From Neobacillus niacini (GTDB lineage: Bacteria; Bacillota; Bacilli; Bacillales; Cytobacillaceae): a DNA stretch of 64,000 nt. The translations under genes and the position numbers were made by a program. The stretch is from assembly GCF_019749295.1 (NCBI RefSeq), contig NZ_JACWFG010000011.1, positions 248,001 to 312,000 of the forward strand. Reading direction: 5' to 3'. This document shows positions 15,983-26,009 of this stretch, one piece after another (position 1 is the first letter of the stretch; each line of letters begins with the position of its first letter). The notes beneath the pieces are model-generated. The model saw only the letters and a program-made list of their open reading frames with translations, was not told the origin of the DNA and made no database searches.

Positions 15983-17737
15983 ATGTTTAGTGACAAAAGA
16001 TTCCATCAATATTCCTTAAGTAATGTACCAAAAGATGTCCTATCAGGGCTCATTGTCGGTGTAATTGCCATACCACTTGGGATGGCCTTCGCGATTGCTT
16101 CAGGAGTGAAGCCGGAATATGGAATCTATACCACAATTGTTGCCGGAATCCTCATCTCCTTGTTTGGCGGCTCAAAGTACCAAATTGGCGGTCCAACTGG
16201 AGCGTTTATTCCAATTTTATTTGGAATCGTTATGACGTATGGGTATGAAAATCTGTTGATTGCAGGCTTTTTAGCTGGAATAATGCTGCTTTTAATGGGG
16301 ATATTTAAAATGGGATCATTAATAAAATTTATCCCAAGACCCGTAACGATTGGATTTACCACAGGAATTGCGATAACCATTTTCACCGGACAAATTGCTA
16401 GTTTCCTAGGTTTGACCGGAATTAAGAAACACGAAGAATTCATTAACAATTTAAATGAACTTTTTATTCGTATTGAAACGATTAATCTTCTAAGCATCTT
16501 AACCGCGGTCATCTGTTTAGCAACCATTATTCTGACCCCAAAGATTGCACCAAAGGTTCCAGGTCCGCTAATTGGATTAGTGGTATCTACGATGATTGCT
16601 ACCATGCTGTATCCAGGGCAAGTAGCAACCATTGGCAGTGCTTACGGCCAAATTCCAAGTTCATTGCCACAGCTTAAGATCCCTGATATGAGTTTGGAGA
16701 TGATTATTACTCTATTAAAACCAGCGTTTATCATTGCAATGCTTGGCGGGATTGAATCTCTGCTTTCAGCGGTCGTGGCTGATGGAATGACGAATAGTAA
16801 ACATAAAAGCAATAGAGAATTGATTGGTCAAGGGATTGCTAATATGGTAACACCTCTATTTGGAGGTATTCCTGCAACAGGGGCCATTGCCAGAACAGCC
16901 ACGAATATAAAAAATGGTGCTGTATCACCATTATCTGGGATTATTCATGGGATTGTAGTCTTGCTCGTTTTAATGTTTTTCGCTCCCTTTGCCTCTTATA
17001 TTCCACTGGCAAGTATGGCACCAATTTTAATGGTGGTAGCTTGGAATATGAGTGAACGGAAGGTATTTGCCCATATATTAAAAACAAAATCTACTGATTC
17101 GCTGGTTCTAGTCGTGACCTTTTTATTAACGGTTTTTGTCAATTTGACAACAGCAGTTGAAGTCGGTTTAGTGATGGCTGCGGTTCTATTTACAATGAGA
17201 ATGAGTAATTTGATGAGCACAAGAAAGGCATTGCCAAACCTAGAGCATAAACATGCAAAAGTCGAGACTCAAATCGTATCTGATTCACATGATTGTCCTC
17301 AAGTCAGCATTTATAATGTGGATGGTCCATTATTCTTTGGAGCAGCTCAAACTTTTGAAACATCGATTATGAATACGATTAACTATCGTCCTAAGATTCT
17401 CTTATTGCGGATGAGCAGGGTACCATTTATGGATACCACTGGTGAGGCAAACTTAGCTAGTATTGTGTCGCATTTTTCAAAAAATGGTATAGTAATTATA
17501 TCGGGAATTAACGAACAGCCAAAAAATGTTTTGATCAGTACGGGTTTATATGATGTGATTGGTCAAGAGCATTTCTTTGAACACACTGGTGAAGCTATTC
17601 AGTTTGCTTTATCTGAACTAGATCGCAATAAATGTTTTGGCTGTAAACACTTCGCATTTAAGGAGTGTAAGAAGCTTTCGACTTCAGCTTCAGAAGTAAA
17701 GGAAAGCAGCAACCAGAAGCTCTCGGCTACTTACTAG
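15983..17737 (+). CDS. SulP-family anion transporter with STAS domain
   Basis: A 584-residue protein with 10-12 membrane segments, the SulP patterns LSGLIVGVIAIPLGMAFAIA and PTGAFIPILFG near the N terminus, GGIPATGAIARTATNI in the middle, and a cytosolic STAS domain from about residue 435 (RMSRVPFMDTTGEANL). SulP proteins carry sulfate, bicarbonate or dicarboxylates. The tail after STAS has CFGCKHFAFKEC, a Cys cluster that could bind metal or sense redox. ATG 15983 follows AGAAGGG. An ArsR-type regulator follows after about 20 bp, so the pair is probably co-transcribed. Confidence 0.9.
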   Translation: MFSDKRFHQYSLSNVPKDVLSGLIVGVIAIPLGMAFAIASGVKPEYGIYTTIVAGILISLFGGSKYQIGGPTGAFIPILFGIVMTYGYENLLIAGFLAGIMLLLMGIFKMGSLIKFIPRPVTIGFTTGIAITIFTGQIASFLGLTGIKKHEEFINNLNELFIRIETINLLSILTAVICLATIILTPKIAPKVPGPLIGLVVSTMIATMLYPGQVATIGSAYGQIPSSLPQLKIPDMSLEMIITLLKPAFIIAMLGGIESLLSAVVADGMTNSKHKSNRELIGQGIANMVTPLFGGIPATGAIARTATNIKNGAVSPLSGIIHGIVVLLVLMFFAPFASYIPLASMAPILMVVAWNMSERKVFAHILKTKSTDSLVLVVTFLLTVFVNLTTAVEVGLVMAAVLFTMRMSNLMSTRKALPNLEHKHAKVETQIVSDSHDCPQVSIYNVDGPLFFGAAQTFETSIMNTINYRPKILLLRMSRVPFMDTTGEANLASIVSHFSKNGIVIISGINEQPKNVLISTGLYDVIGQEHFFEHTGEAIQFALSELDRNKCFGCKHFAFKECKKLSTSASEVKESSNQKLSATY

Positions 17738-17759
17738 ATTGATTAAGGACGTGAAAGAA

Positions 17760-18116
17760 TTGAATCTTGAAATGCAGCAATTTAAAGCGGAATTTTTCAA
17801 AGCACTTGCGCACCCTTTGAGAATCCGCATTTTGGAGCTGCTAGCAGAAGGGGATAAGAATGTAAATGAAATTCAAACCCTAGTTGGCAGTGAAGGATCA
17901 GCTGTTTCACAGCAGTTAACGGTATTAAGAGCGAAGAATATTGTCTCTGGTACCAAAGAAGGGAATAAAGTTATTTATACTCTAAAAGATCCAATGATTG
18001 TTGAACTTTTAGCTGTAGCTCGTCAGATCTTTAATAATCATCTTGTAGATACGATTACGATATTAGATAAGTTTAGAGACGAAGATGAAGAAGTCGTAAC
18101 CATGCCGAAGAAATAA
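17760..18116 (+). CDS. ArsR-family winged-helix regulator
   Basis: About 118 residues: FFKALAHPLRIRILELL, VNEIQTLVGSEGSAVSQQLTVLRAKNIV (helix-turn-helix) and GNKVIYTLKDP (wing). It contains no cysteine, so the classical metal-thiolate sensing of ArsR/SmtB is unlikely; the input may be another ligand. TTG 17760 gives the family's usual start (MNLEMQQFKAEFFKALAHP); TTG 17739 and GTG 17751 are alternatives. Its position after the SulP gene suggests that it controls anion transport. Its stop lies in a terminator. Confidence 0.85.
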   Translation: MNLEMQQFKAEFFKALAHPLRIRILELLAEGDKNVNEIQTLVGSEGSAVSQQLTVLRAKNIVSGTKEGNKVIYTLKDPMIVELLAVARQIFNNHLVDTITILDKFRDEDEEVVTMPKK

Positions 18117-18134
18117 TTTTCTTCGGCTATTTTT
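18104..18134 (+). terminator. Terminator overlapping the arsR-type stop codon
   Basis: GCCGAAGAAA / TTTCTTCGGC with a four-base loop, followed by TATTTTTA. Confidence 0.82.
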
Positions 18135-18263
18135 ATGTTTAACCTAGGGGAGATATTGTTTTTATAAAAATCAATTAATTGTAATATTTGTACCATCTTT
18201 TTCCTTGATTTCTATATTACTATAGAGGTGTAAACAAATACTTGAAATTTGGGAAGTGATCAA

Positions 18264-20078
18264 ATGATTTACGACTTGGTACTGCTGCATCCGCCAACAG
18301 TCTATGATTTCAGAAAAGAAATGCTATTTACCGGTCCAATCAGTGATGTGGTTCCATCATCTCCAGTTTTTGAAATGTACCCAGTAGGATTGACTAGTAT
18401 CGGGGATTATCTTGAAAGATTTGGGTTAAAAGTGAAGATTATTAATATTGCGAATCGAATGCTTTTAAATCCAAATTTTGATGTTGAGAAAAAAATCAAG
18501 AATATCAAAGCAAAGGCATTTGGAATTGACCTTCATTGGCTCCCGCATGCACATGGAAGTGTGGAGTTAGCTAAAATAGTTAAGAAATATCACCCGGATA
18601 CTCCAGTCATGTTTGGCGGATTATCGAGCACTTATTTTCACAAAGAATTAATCGAGTATCCTTGTATAGACTTTGTTGTTCGCGGTGATACGACGGAGAA
18701 ATTGATTCTCATGCTGCTGAATAAGTTAGAGAAAAGAGATGCATCCGGCTTTGCAGATATTCCTAATCTGACCTGGAAGCGTAATAATCAGTATTTTTAT
18801 AACGAAATTACCTATGTACCAGACAGCCTCGATGAGTTTAATTTACCAGGATATCGGTACATCATTGGTTCGGTCTTTAAATATTTTAATCTATTAGATC
18901 CGCTGCCCTATAAGGGCTGGCTGCGCTATCCAAACACAGCAATATTAACATCAAAAGGGTGTAATTATAATTGTTTAATCTGCGGTGGTTCTAGAGATGC
19001 GTACGAGCTAAACTGTAATAGGAAGAAGCTTGTTATGCGGTCTCCGAAGAAAATGTTAGAGGATATTGCTTTAATACAACGTTTTACAAGAGCACCTATT
19101 TTTCTATTGAACGATATTAGACAGGGCGGTAAGGAATATGTGGATGAATTCCTAGATGGCTTGTCAAAGATGAAGCTAAAGAATGAGCTTGTCTTTGAAT
19201 TGTTTAATTATGCTGATAAAAATTTTTTTGAAAGATTGAATAAAGCAATTCCAAAATACAGTATCGAGCTGACCCTCGAATCAGCGGATGAAGATATACG
19301 CAAATATAACGGGAAGCTTCCATGTACCAATGCGAAGGTAATTGAAATGCTCCAATTTGCATTGATGCACGGGTGTACGAAAATTGATTTGTTTTTTATG
19401 ACGGGTATACCTAATCAAACGTATGAAAGTGCGATGAGGAATGTTGATTTTTGTGAAAACATTCACAAGGAATGCGGTGAGGCTTCGAATATTTCGTACT
19501 TTGTTGCACCGCTTTCGCCATTCCTTGATCCCGGCAGTCCAGCGTTTGAAAATCCAGAGAAATATGGATATAAGAAATTCTGCAATAAACTCGAGGACTT
19601 CCGTGAAGCGATGAAACAGCCATCTTGGAAAAACATGCTGAGTTATGAAACCAATAGCATGACAAGAGAGGAGATTGTTAAAGCTACGTATGACTCTGCA
19701 TTAAAGTTAAATGAATTTAAATACAGGAATCATATTATCGCCAAAGATGTTTATGATGAAGTTAGGTTTAAAATTGAGAAGTCAGTAGAGTTTTTAAGCA
19801 GACTAGATGCTCTAGAGCTCCTGAGCGCTGATGAGAAACAAAAAGAGCTAGCCATTATAAAAAAGGAAGTAGAGCAGGTTAATCGACATAGTATTTGCGG
19901 TGAAAATGAACTAAAATGGGAAGTCAAAAAGCTATTTGCGAATATCCCTTCTCTTACCTATATCGGCCTCGAATTACTAATTAAAGATGTCATAAAAGAT
20001 ATCAAATGTAAGCTGGGTAAAATAGACCGCAATCAGGAAATGGTAACGGAGATGAGCCGTCATCAAACCCAAAAATAA
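18264..20078 (+). CDS. B12-binding-domain radical SAM protein
   Basis: The first 170 residues form a Rossmann-like cobalamin-binding domain (LLHPPTVYDFRKE; FGGLSSTYFHKELI), followed by a radical SAM domain with the cluster motif CNYNCLIC (Cys233, Cys237, Cys240). The length of 604 residues and the layout fit the stand-alone B12/radical SAM family also found in archaea and Bacilli, whose substrate is unknown. There is no neighbour to hint at the substrate: it is a single gene with about 130 bp of leader and no linked methyltransferase target or peptide. ATG 18264 follows GGAAGTGAT. Mechanism class is solid, pathway unknown. Confidence 0.85.
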   Translation: MIYDLVLLHPPTVYDFRKEMLFTGPISDVVPSSPVFEMYPVGLTSIGDYLERFGLKVKIINIANRMLLNPNFDVEKKIKNIKAKAFGIDLHWLPHAHGSVELAKIVKKYHPDTPVMFGGLSSTYFHKELIEYPCIDFVVRGDTTEKLILMLLNKLEKRDASGFADIPNLTWKRNNQYFYNEITYVPDSLDEFNLPGYRYIIGSVFKYFNLLDPLPYKGWLRYPNTAILTSKGCNYNCLICGGSRDAYELNCNRKKLVMRSPKKMLEDIALIQRFTRAPIFLLNDIRQGGKEYVDEFLDGLSKMKLKNELVFELFNYADKNFFERLNKAIPKYSIELTLESADEDIRKYNGKLPCTNAKVIEMLQFALMHGCTKIDLFFMTGIPNQTYESAMRNVDFCENIHKECGEASNISYFVAPLSPFLDPGSPAFENPEKYGYKKFCNKLEDFREAMKQPSWKNMLSYETNSMTREEIVKATYDSALKLNEFKYRNHIIAKDVYDEVRFKIEKSVEFLSRLDALELLSADEKQKELAIIKKEVEQVNRHSICGENELKWEVKKLFANIPSLTYIGLELLIKDVIKDIKCKLGKIDRNQEMVTEMSRHQTQK

Positions 20079-20135
20079 GCAGTAAAATGCCCTATTAATC
20101 TCGAATTTTGTAGGCTTTTGTCTATAGGTACTTTA

Positions 20136-20316
20136 TTGACAGTACAGCTAAAAAATGTTAAATTTTAGACAGCCGTTGCACGAGATTAGATTTATGTTAC
20201 AAAGCTTGTTCAAGTTTTAACTGAAGTTTGGATAAGAAAGTGAAAGTAAAGCTATCACGTTGTAATTTGGTTAAATTTACACATGGCTTGTCTAGCCAAT
20301 AGGAGGATTTTTTTAC
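20136..20316 (+). promoter_or_regulatory. csp promoter and long cold-shock leader
   Basis: TTGACA (20136-20141) with TTAAAT/TAAATT near 20158-20164 as -10; the RNA should start near 20171, leaving a leader of about 145 nt before the start codon, ending in AGGAGGA. Long structured leaders are typical of cold-shock genes, where they act as temperature switches. Structure was not computed. Confidence 0.6.
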
Positions 20317-20517
20317 ATGAAAAACGGTAAAGTAAAATGGTTTAACTCTGAAAAAGGTTTCGGATTTATCGAAGCTGAAGACGGAAACGACGTATTTGTT
20401 CACTATTCCGCTATCCAAACTGAAGGTTTCAAAACTTTAGAAGAAGGTCAAGAAGTATCTTTCGAAGTTGTTGAAGGTGCTCGTGGACCACAAGCTGCAA
20501 ACGTTACTAAAAAGTAA
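20317..20517 (+). CDS. Cold-shock protein (CspA family)
   Basis: The 66-residue single cold-shock domain carries RNP1 (KGFGFIE) and RNP2 (VFVHYSAI) and binds single-stranded RNA/DNA as a chaperone. Sequence [18 protein letters not shown] is close to CspB/CspC/CspD of Bacillus; I cannot say which paralogue. It is a single gene with a long leader and a strong terminator, the usual csp arrangement. Confidence 0.96.
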   Translation: MKNGKVKWFNSEKGFGFIEAEDGNDVFVHYSAIQTEGFKTLEEGQEVSFEVVEGARGPQAANVTKK

Positions 20518-20536
20518 ATTCTAAAATCAATTATTT

Positions 20537-20568
20537 AACAGCCCGGCCAATGTGTCGGGCTGTTTTTT
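20537..20568 (+). terminator. Terminator after csp
   Basis: AACAGCCCG / CGGGCTGTT stem with a ten-base loop and six T. Confidence 0.92.
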
Positions 20569-20709
20569 GTATATTACTATAAAAAGCTTTATCCAGTATT
20601 ACCTGTAATTGCTTTGTTTACCAGCCTCATTTAAGTTGGTATTTTGCTATAATAGTAGTAATGAAAAATATGAGTTTATAAAACTTTTACTATAAAGGGG
20701 ACAAGTTCA

Positions 20710-21918
20710 ATGAAGTTTTTCCATACGGCGGACTGGCATTTAGGAAAGTTGGTTCAAAATGTGTATATGACGGAAGATCAACGACATGTTCTTAATGAGT
20801 TTGTCAAAGCCATTGAAGAAGAAAAGCCAGATGCTGTTATCATTGCTGGGGATCTGTACGATCGCGGAGTTCCCCCAACAGAGGCTGTGAATTTATTAGA
20901 CGAAGTGCTGGAAACCATTGTTTTGAAATTAAATACGCCTGTATTAGCGATTGCGGGCAACCATGATAGTCCAAGCCGTCTTCACTTTGGCAGCAAGATG
21001 ATGAAGTCTAATGGGTATCATATGGTGGGTCAGGTTTTAAGGGAACTAGAACCGGTTGTGCTTCGGGATGAATATGGTGAGGTGCATTTTCATTTGATTC
21101 CTTATGCAGATCCAAGTGTTATTCGCTATGTGTTTCAAGATGAGCAAGTCAAGACACATAATGATGCAATGAGAAAAGTCACCCAAGAAATCACTGCGAA
21201 AATGGATGGAAATGCCCGCCATGTTTTTGTTGGGCATGCGTTTGTAACGCCAACGGGAGAAAAAGAGGACAATACAAGCGACTCAGAACGACCCCTTTCG
21301 ATTGGCGGAGCGGAGCATGTTAGTGCTGTCCACTTTGACAAGTTCCACTACACAGCACTAGGGCATTTGCATCAAGCCCATTTTGTACTGAATGAGGCTA
21401 TTAATTATTCTGGATCGCCACTTAAGTATTCCATATCTGAGGAAAAACACAAGAAAGGGTTCTTTGTTGTGGAAATGGATGGTACTGGTCAGGTTAAGTT
21501 AGAAAAAAGGTTGTTGAAGGCTCCTCGTGATATGAGAACCATTGAAGCAAAAATGGACGAGCTTTTAAAGCATTCAAAAAATGAAGATTACGTATTTGTG
21601 CGGTTACTGGATGAAACGCCAATTCTTATGCCAATGGAGAAGGTTCGTTCCGTTTATCCCAATGCTATGCATGTCGAGCGTGTCATCCAAACCCCAATTG
21701 TTACTGATGGTGCAGCGACAGAAAAAGTGGCTAGAACGAAAATGGACGATTTATCCCTATTTAAAGCCTTTTACCAGGAAGTAAAAGGCAACGCTCTTAC
21801 AGAGGAAAGAGAAGCAATATTTTTGGAAGTCCTTCAAGAGCTTCTACAGAAGGACAGTGAACAGCCTGCTAATCTTCCAAAGGAAATGGTTACAATCACA
21901 ACAAAACAAAATGAGTAG
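20710..21918 (+). CDS. sbcD: Exonuclease subunit SbcD
   Basis: The Mre11-like nuclease subunit of the SbcCD complex, which trims double-strand ends and cleaves DNA hairpins. Metallophosphoesterase motifs are all present: DWHLGK (residue 8), GDLYDRG (about 49), GNHDSPSR (about 82), GHAF and GHLHQAH (about 222). Length 402 is close to the usual 390-400. It is preceded by an extended -10 (TGCTATAAT near 20644-20652) and followed 12 bp later by sbcC, an obvious operon. Confidence 0.97.
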   Translation: MKFFHTADWHLGKLVQNVYMTEDQRHVLNEFVKAIEEEKPDAVIIAGDLYDRGVPPTEAVNLLDEVLETIVLKLNTPVLAIAGNHDSPSRLHFGSKMMKSNGYHMVGQVLRELEPVVLRDEYGEVHFHLIPYADPSVIRYVFQDEQVKTHNDAMRKVTQEITAKMDGNARHVFVGHAFVTPTGEKEDNTSDSERPLSIGGAEHVSAVHFDKFHYTALGHLHQAHFVLNEAINYSGSPLKYSISEEKHKKGFFVVEMDGTGQVKLEKRLLKAPRDMRTIEAKMDELLKHSKNEDYVFVRLLDETPILMPMEKVRSVYPNAMHVERVIQTPIVTDGAATEKVARTKMDDLSLFKAFYQEVKGNALTEEREAIFLEVLQELLQKDSEQPANLPKEMVTITTKQNE

Positions 21919-21930
21919 GGAGAGTATATC

Positions 21931-24900
21931 TTGAGACCTTTAAAAATAACGATAACGGCTTTTGGACCATACAGAGATTGCGAAGTAATTGATTTTACTG
22001 AGCTTAAAGATAATAGATTATTTGTAGTTTCAGGTAATACAGGTGCCGGTAAGACGACTATTTTTGATGCGATTTGTTTTGCTCTCTACGGCTCTGCAAG
22101 CGGGGAGGACCGCAGTGATTCGAAGATGATGCGCAGTGATTTTGCCTCGGACGAAGTTCATACATCCGTCGAGTTGGAGTTTGAACTTCACGATAAGCAG
22201 TATCGGATCCGAAGACAACTGCCGCATGTGAAAAAGGGCAATAAAGGGGCTACAGGAGAGCAGTATGAGTTTTATAAAAAGACCAAGGATGGTGAAATTC
22301 CATGTGTGGACCGACAAATCGTTTCAGAGATTAATAAAAAAGTAGAAGAGATTGTTGGTTTGACACAGGATCAATTTAGCCAAATTGTGATGCTTCCACA
22401 AGGGGAGTTTCGAAAGCTATTGACTTCGCAAACGGAAAATAAAGAAGAAATTCTGCGTAAAATTTTTAAAACAGAGCCTTACAAATGGATTAGCGAACGT
22501 CTCCGAGACCGAAAAAAAGCGGCCGATGAAGAGTATAAAAGAGAAGCTTCCATGATTGAGCGCTATATAAAAGATATCCAAGCCACACTCCCCATTCGGG
22601 AGGAGTCAAAGCTATCTGAGGTGCTTTCACAAAACCACTATAATACCAATCAAATTATCGAAGGCTTAGACGAGGAAACAGAGTTCTACCTAGCGGAAAT
22701 GATGGGAAATAAGAAAGTGGCAGAGGAAGCAGAAACACTATATAATCAAAAACTCGAAGAATATCATCAGTCAAAAACGTTAAATGAACGGTTCTTCGAA
22801 CTTGAAGAAAAAGAAGCAAAGCTTCAAAACGCCTCATACCTTGTTCCAAGTTTTAAGGAAAAAGAAGTTCAATTTGAAAAGGCAGAAAGAGCTAGTAAAA
22901 TTATAGCCTACGAAAATCAGGTTAATGAATGGCGTACGGATGAAAAGGCAAAAAAACAAGCACTGGATGAGGCAAAATCAGCTTTAGAAAGAGCTATGGT
23001 ACAACGTGAGAAGGCACAAAACAATTACGTTATAGAAGAGCAGCGTAAAGGGGAGCGGGAGGAAAGTGTTCGCACCGTTGACCGCTTAAATGAATACCTA
23101 CCAACTGTACAAGAGATTGATAGCAGAAAGTCAGAGCTTTTAAAAATAGATCAAGGTGTACAAAAGCTGGCTAAGGACCTTGAGGCTTATAGCCTTATGA
23201 TAACTTCCAAAAACAGTGAAAAAGAAAGGCTATCTACCGATATCAAACATATAGAGAAGATAATTGATGAATTACCGGCGAAACAGGAAGCTTTACTTGA
23301 ACTGAGAGAACAGGCAGGTGTCATCAAAGAATATCTTAAATACTATCAAAGTCAAATGAAACTTCAACAGGACTACAGTGTAACCCACAAGGATTACCTA
23401 TCAATGAAAGTACGATACGAAAGGCTAGAAGAATCATGGATTAGCGGGCAAGCGAGCATTCTTGCTATGCATTTGCATGATGGAAAACCATGCCCGGTCT
23501 GTGGCAGCCCTGAGCATCCTCATAAAGCGGATGGACAAGACACTGTTCCTACTAAGGAAGCGCTTGAAGCCTTAAAAAAGGAATATGACCATTCTAACAA
23601 TTTGTATCGCGATGCTGCTGCAAGATTAAAAACGAATAAAGAACATCTTGAAGCAAAAGCCAAAGAAGTAACTGCCAAAGGATATAAGGTCGAGGATGCG
23701 CAATCTATTTATGATCGAATCGTAATAGAAGGACAGGAACTTAGGAAAGAAGTGGAAGGTTTAGCTGCCGAAAAGGAAAAGCTAACTTCTTTAAAGACGT
23801 CACTTGAGACAACGGAAAATGAGCTAAAGCAAATAGAGACAAAAAGAGAACAACTCTCTTCTGTTCATCAGGAACAGGTAAATGTATTTGTTAGGGAAAA
23901 AGCCATATATCACGAAAAGGTTGGTCGTATCCCAGAGGAAATCCGGAATTTAGCTGCCTTAAAAGGGAAAATTACGGAAGCACAAAATCGAAAAGAAAAG
24001 CTTGAGCGAGATTGGGATACTGCCCAAAAACAGCTGCAGAATACGAAGGAAGCAGAGACAAAAGCTTCTACTTATTATTCTAGTGCCCATTCGCAGCTGC
24101 AAGAAAGTACGGGGAAAAAGGAACGCTCAGAAACCCAATTCAGGACTGAATGTCAAAATGCCCAATTTGTCTCAGAAGAAGACTATTTAAGGGCCAAAAT
24201 GACGGATTCAGCTCGAAAGCTATTAAAAGAATCAATCGATGAATTTAACAAAAGTATAGAAACACTTAAACTGCAAATTATCGAACTTAAAGAGGAATTA
24301 AAAGACAAAACAAAGGCAGATTTAGATGGGATGACGACTGAATTAACGAATAAGAAGAATGAACGTGATTTTGCTCTAAAAGCATTAAGTGATTCTGAAG
24401 GAAACCAATTGAAGGCATTAGACTTAAGAAAAAAAATCATAAATGCCGTTGAGACGACAGCCATTTTGGAAGAGAAAATGAATATGATCACTGATTTATA
24501 TGATGTGGTTAGAGGTCAAAATGGCAGTAAAATATCATTTGAACGTTACTTGCAGATTGAATATTTAGAGGAAATTATTATTGCTGCAAACGAGCGATTA
24601 AAACGATTGTCAAACGGCCAATTTATTTTAGAACGAAGTGAACGTCAAGAAGCGCGCGGCAGACAAAGCGGTCTTGGGCTGGATGTTTTTGATGCGTACA
24701 CAGGTCAAACACGTGATGTAAAGACCTTGTCAGGTGGTGAAAAGTTCAATGCTTCATTGTGCCTCGCACTTGGAATGGCTGATGTCATTCAGAGCTTCCA
24801 GGGTGGAGTTTCTATTGACACTATGTTTATCGATGAAGGATTTGGTTCTTTAGATGAAGAATCATTGAATAAAGCAATCGACACCTTAATTGACCTGCAA

Positions 24901-25023
24901 GAATCCGGCCGGATGATTGGTGTCATCTCGCACGTCCAAGAATTGAAAAATGCCATTCCTGCCATCTTAGAAGTGAAAAAGACAAAGGAAGGCTACAGCC
25001 GAACTGAGTTTGTTATTAAGTAG
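21931..25023 (+). CDS. sbcC: Exonuclease subunit SbcC (Rad50-like ATPase)
   Basis: The 1030-residue SMC-like partner of SbcD. Walker A GNTGAGKTT lies near residue 36, the Q-loop QGEFRKLL near 155, a long coiled coil with the zinc-hook CPVCGSPEHP at about 521, ABC signature LSGGEKFNASL near 933 and Walker B TMFIDEGFGSLD near 966. The TTG start follows GGGAGAG. Two SbcCD complexes join through the hook; ATP binding controls access of DNA to SbcD. Confidence 0.97.
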   Translation: MRPLKITITAFGPYRDCEVIDFTELKDNRLFVVSGNTGAGKTTIFDAICFALYGSASGEDRSDSKMMRSDFASDEVHTSVELEFELHDKQYRIRRQLPHVKKGNKGATGEQYEFYKKTKDGEIPCVDRQIVSEINKKVEEIVGLTQDQFSQIVMLPQGEFRKLLTSQTENKEEILRKIFKTEPYKWISERLRDRKKAADEEYKREASMIERYIKDIQATLPIREESKLSEVLSQNHYNTNQIIEGLDEETEFYLAEMMGNKKVAEEAETLYNQKLEEYHQSKTLNERFFELEEKEAKLQNASYLVPSFKEKEVQFEKAERASKIIAYENQVNEWRTDEKAKKQALDEAKSALERAMVQREKAQNNYVIEEQRKGEREESVRTVDRLNEYLPTVQEIDSRKSELLKIDQGVQKLAKDLEAYSLMITSKNSEKERLSTDIKHIEKIIDELPAKQEALLELREQAGVIKEYLKYYQSQMKLQQDYSVTHKDYLSMKVRYERLEESWISGQASILAMHLHDGKPCPVCGSPEHPHKADGQDTVPTKEALEALKKEYDHSNNLYRDAAARLKTNKEHLEAKAKEVTAKGYKVEDAQSIYDRIVIEGQELRKEVEGLAAEKEKLTSLKTSLETTENELKQIETKREQLSSVHQEQVNVFVREKAIYHEKVGRIPEEIRNLAALKGKITEAQNRKEKLERDWDTAQKQLQNTKEAETKASTYYSSAHSQLQESTGKKERSETQFRTECQNAQFVSEEDYLRAKMTDSARKLLKESIDEFNKSIETLKLQIIELKEELKDKTKADLDGMTTELTNKKNERDFALKALSDSEGNQLKALDLRKKIINAVETTAILEEKMNMITDLYDVVRGQNGSKISFERYLQIEYLEEIIIAANERLKRLSNGQFILERSERQEARGRQSGLGLDVFDAYTGQTRDVKTLSGGEKFNASLCLALGMADVIQSFQGGVSIDTMFIDEGFGSLDEESLNKAIDTLIDLQESGRMIGVISHVQELKNAIPAILEVKKTKEGYSRTEFVIK

Positions 25024-25034
25024 CTTATATACAG

Positions 25035-25069
25035 AGTGCCTATCTCTAGGAAAAAAAGAGATAGGCACT
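25035..25069. terminator. Terminator after sbcC
   Basis: AGTGCCTATCTCT / AGAGATAGGCACT, 13-bp perfect stem; the following T-run is interrupted (TATTTT). It faces the convergent small gene and may serve both. Confidence 0.8.
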
Positions 25070-25085
25070 TATTTTGTGTTTCGAT

Positions 25086-25403
25086 CTAAATAGCCTTGAA
25101 ATTGGGGAAAGGATATTGAGCTTCTGCAAGAGATGACAGATTTGTTAGTTCAGCAGCAGCAGCAATTTGGTCCCAAACTGCCATTACTTTTTCAGATTGA
25201 TGAGCCTTATCAATTGCCTCGCTAGACTTCCATTCTGCTATTTCAATGATTGTCCCATCCTCGGCTTGAAGTGTTAATAATTCTCGATCTGTTAGCAAAC
25301 CTTCTTCTCGAAGGACGGGTATATGTAATTTAAGAATTTCTCTTAATTTATTCTCTAATCCAGGCTTTGGACGATACAGAGCCATAAAAACGAATGCAGA
25401 CAT
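25086..25403 (-). CDS. Small antibiotic monooxygenase-fold (ABM-like) protein
   Basis: A 105-residue protein with the dimeric alpha+beta barrel pattern: FVFMALYRPKPGLENKLREIL, then IIEIAEWKSSEAIDKAHQSEKV. Such proteins act as small oxygenases or as structural proteins; the catalytic residues cannot be assigned here. An AGGAGGC site precedes ATG 25403. It stands alone between sbcC and a small membrane-protein pair. Confidence 0.72.
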   Translation of the reverse strand: MSAFVFMALYRPKPGLENKLREILKLHIPVLREEGLLTDRELLTLQAEDGTIIEIAEWKSSEAIDKAHQSEKVMAVWDQIAAAAELTNLSSLAEAQYPFPNFKAI

Positions 25404-25520
25404 GATAAAGCCTCCTAAATTTAATAGTATTTATGATAACTGTAAATAATAGTAGTCGTCAACATATTGTAAATTTTTCACAGTCATAAAGGGCTGCTGT
25501 AAAGTAGGAGAGAAATATTC

Positions 25521-26009
25521 ATGATTGTAACCTTTTATATTTTCATAAGCTGGTTGCTCATCGGGCTATTTATATTTAATAAAATTCACCAGCATGCCTC
25601 TTTAAATGAGGTCACTCTTCTTATTTTACTAAGCTGTCTTATTAATACTCATACCTATGTAGGATTGTTTGATACATTTAAGTGGATGAAAACTACGACG
25701 GATACTGAGTTATTTATCGGAGTACTTATTTATAAAAATGTATTTGTTCCATTATTGCTGACCTGCTTTACCTTTCTGATTAAACGAAACCCTTGGAATA
25801 AAAAAATACTTTATTTTATCTTTTTCAGCTTGATAATTCTTTCAGTTGATTTTATTAACGTATTCCAAGGATTATACTCCTTTAAGCAATGGAATCATTT
25901 CTATACCTTTCTATACCTTTCATTCCTTTTGTGCGGACTATTAGTTACATTGAAATGGTTTAGAGGACTTGATTCAAGTTCAGGGGGTGAAAACAATGTC
26001 GTGGACTGA
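25521..26009 (+). CDS. Small multi-pass membrane protein, unknown function
   Basis: Encodes 162 residues with five hydrophobic segments (about 2-20, 28-45, 70-88, 98-115, 122-142). AGGAGAG lies at the right distance before ATG 25521. It overlaps the next gene by 14 bp, so the two are co-translated. It may be related to the CBO0543-type membrane proteins of spore formers, but that is only an impression from size and layout. Confidence 0.65.
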   Translation: MIVTFYIFISWLLIGLFIFNKIHQHASLNEVTLLILLSCLINTHTYVGLFDTFKWMKTTTDTELFIGVLIYKNVFVPLLLTCFTFLIKRNPWNKKILYFIFFSLIILSVDFINVFQGLYSFKQWNHFYTFLYLSFLLCGLLVTLKWFRGLDSSSGGENNVVD

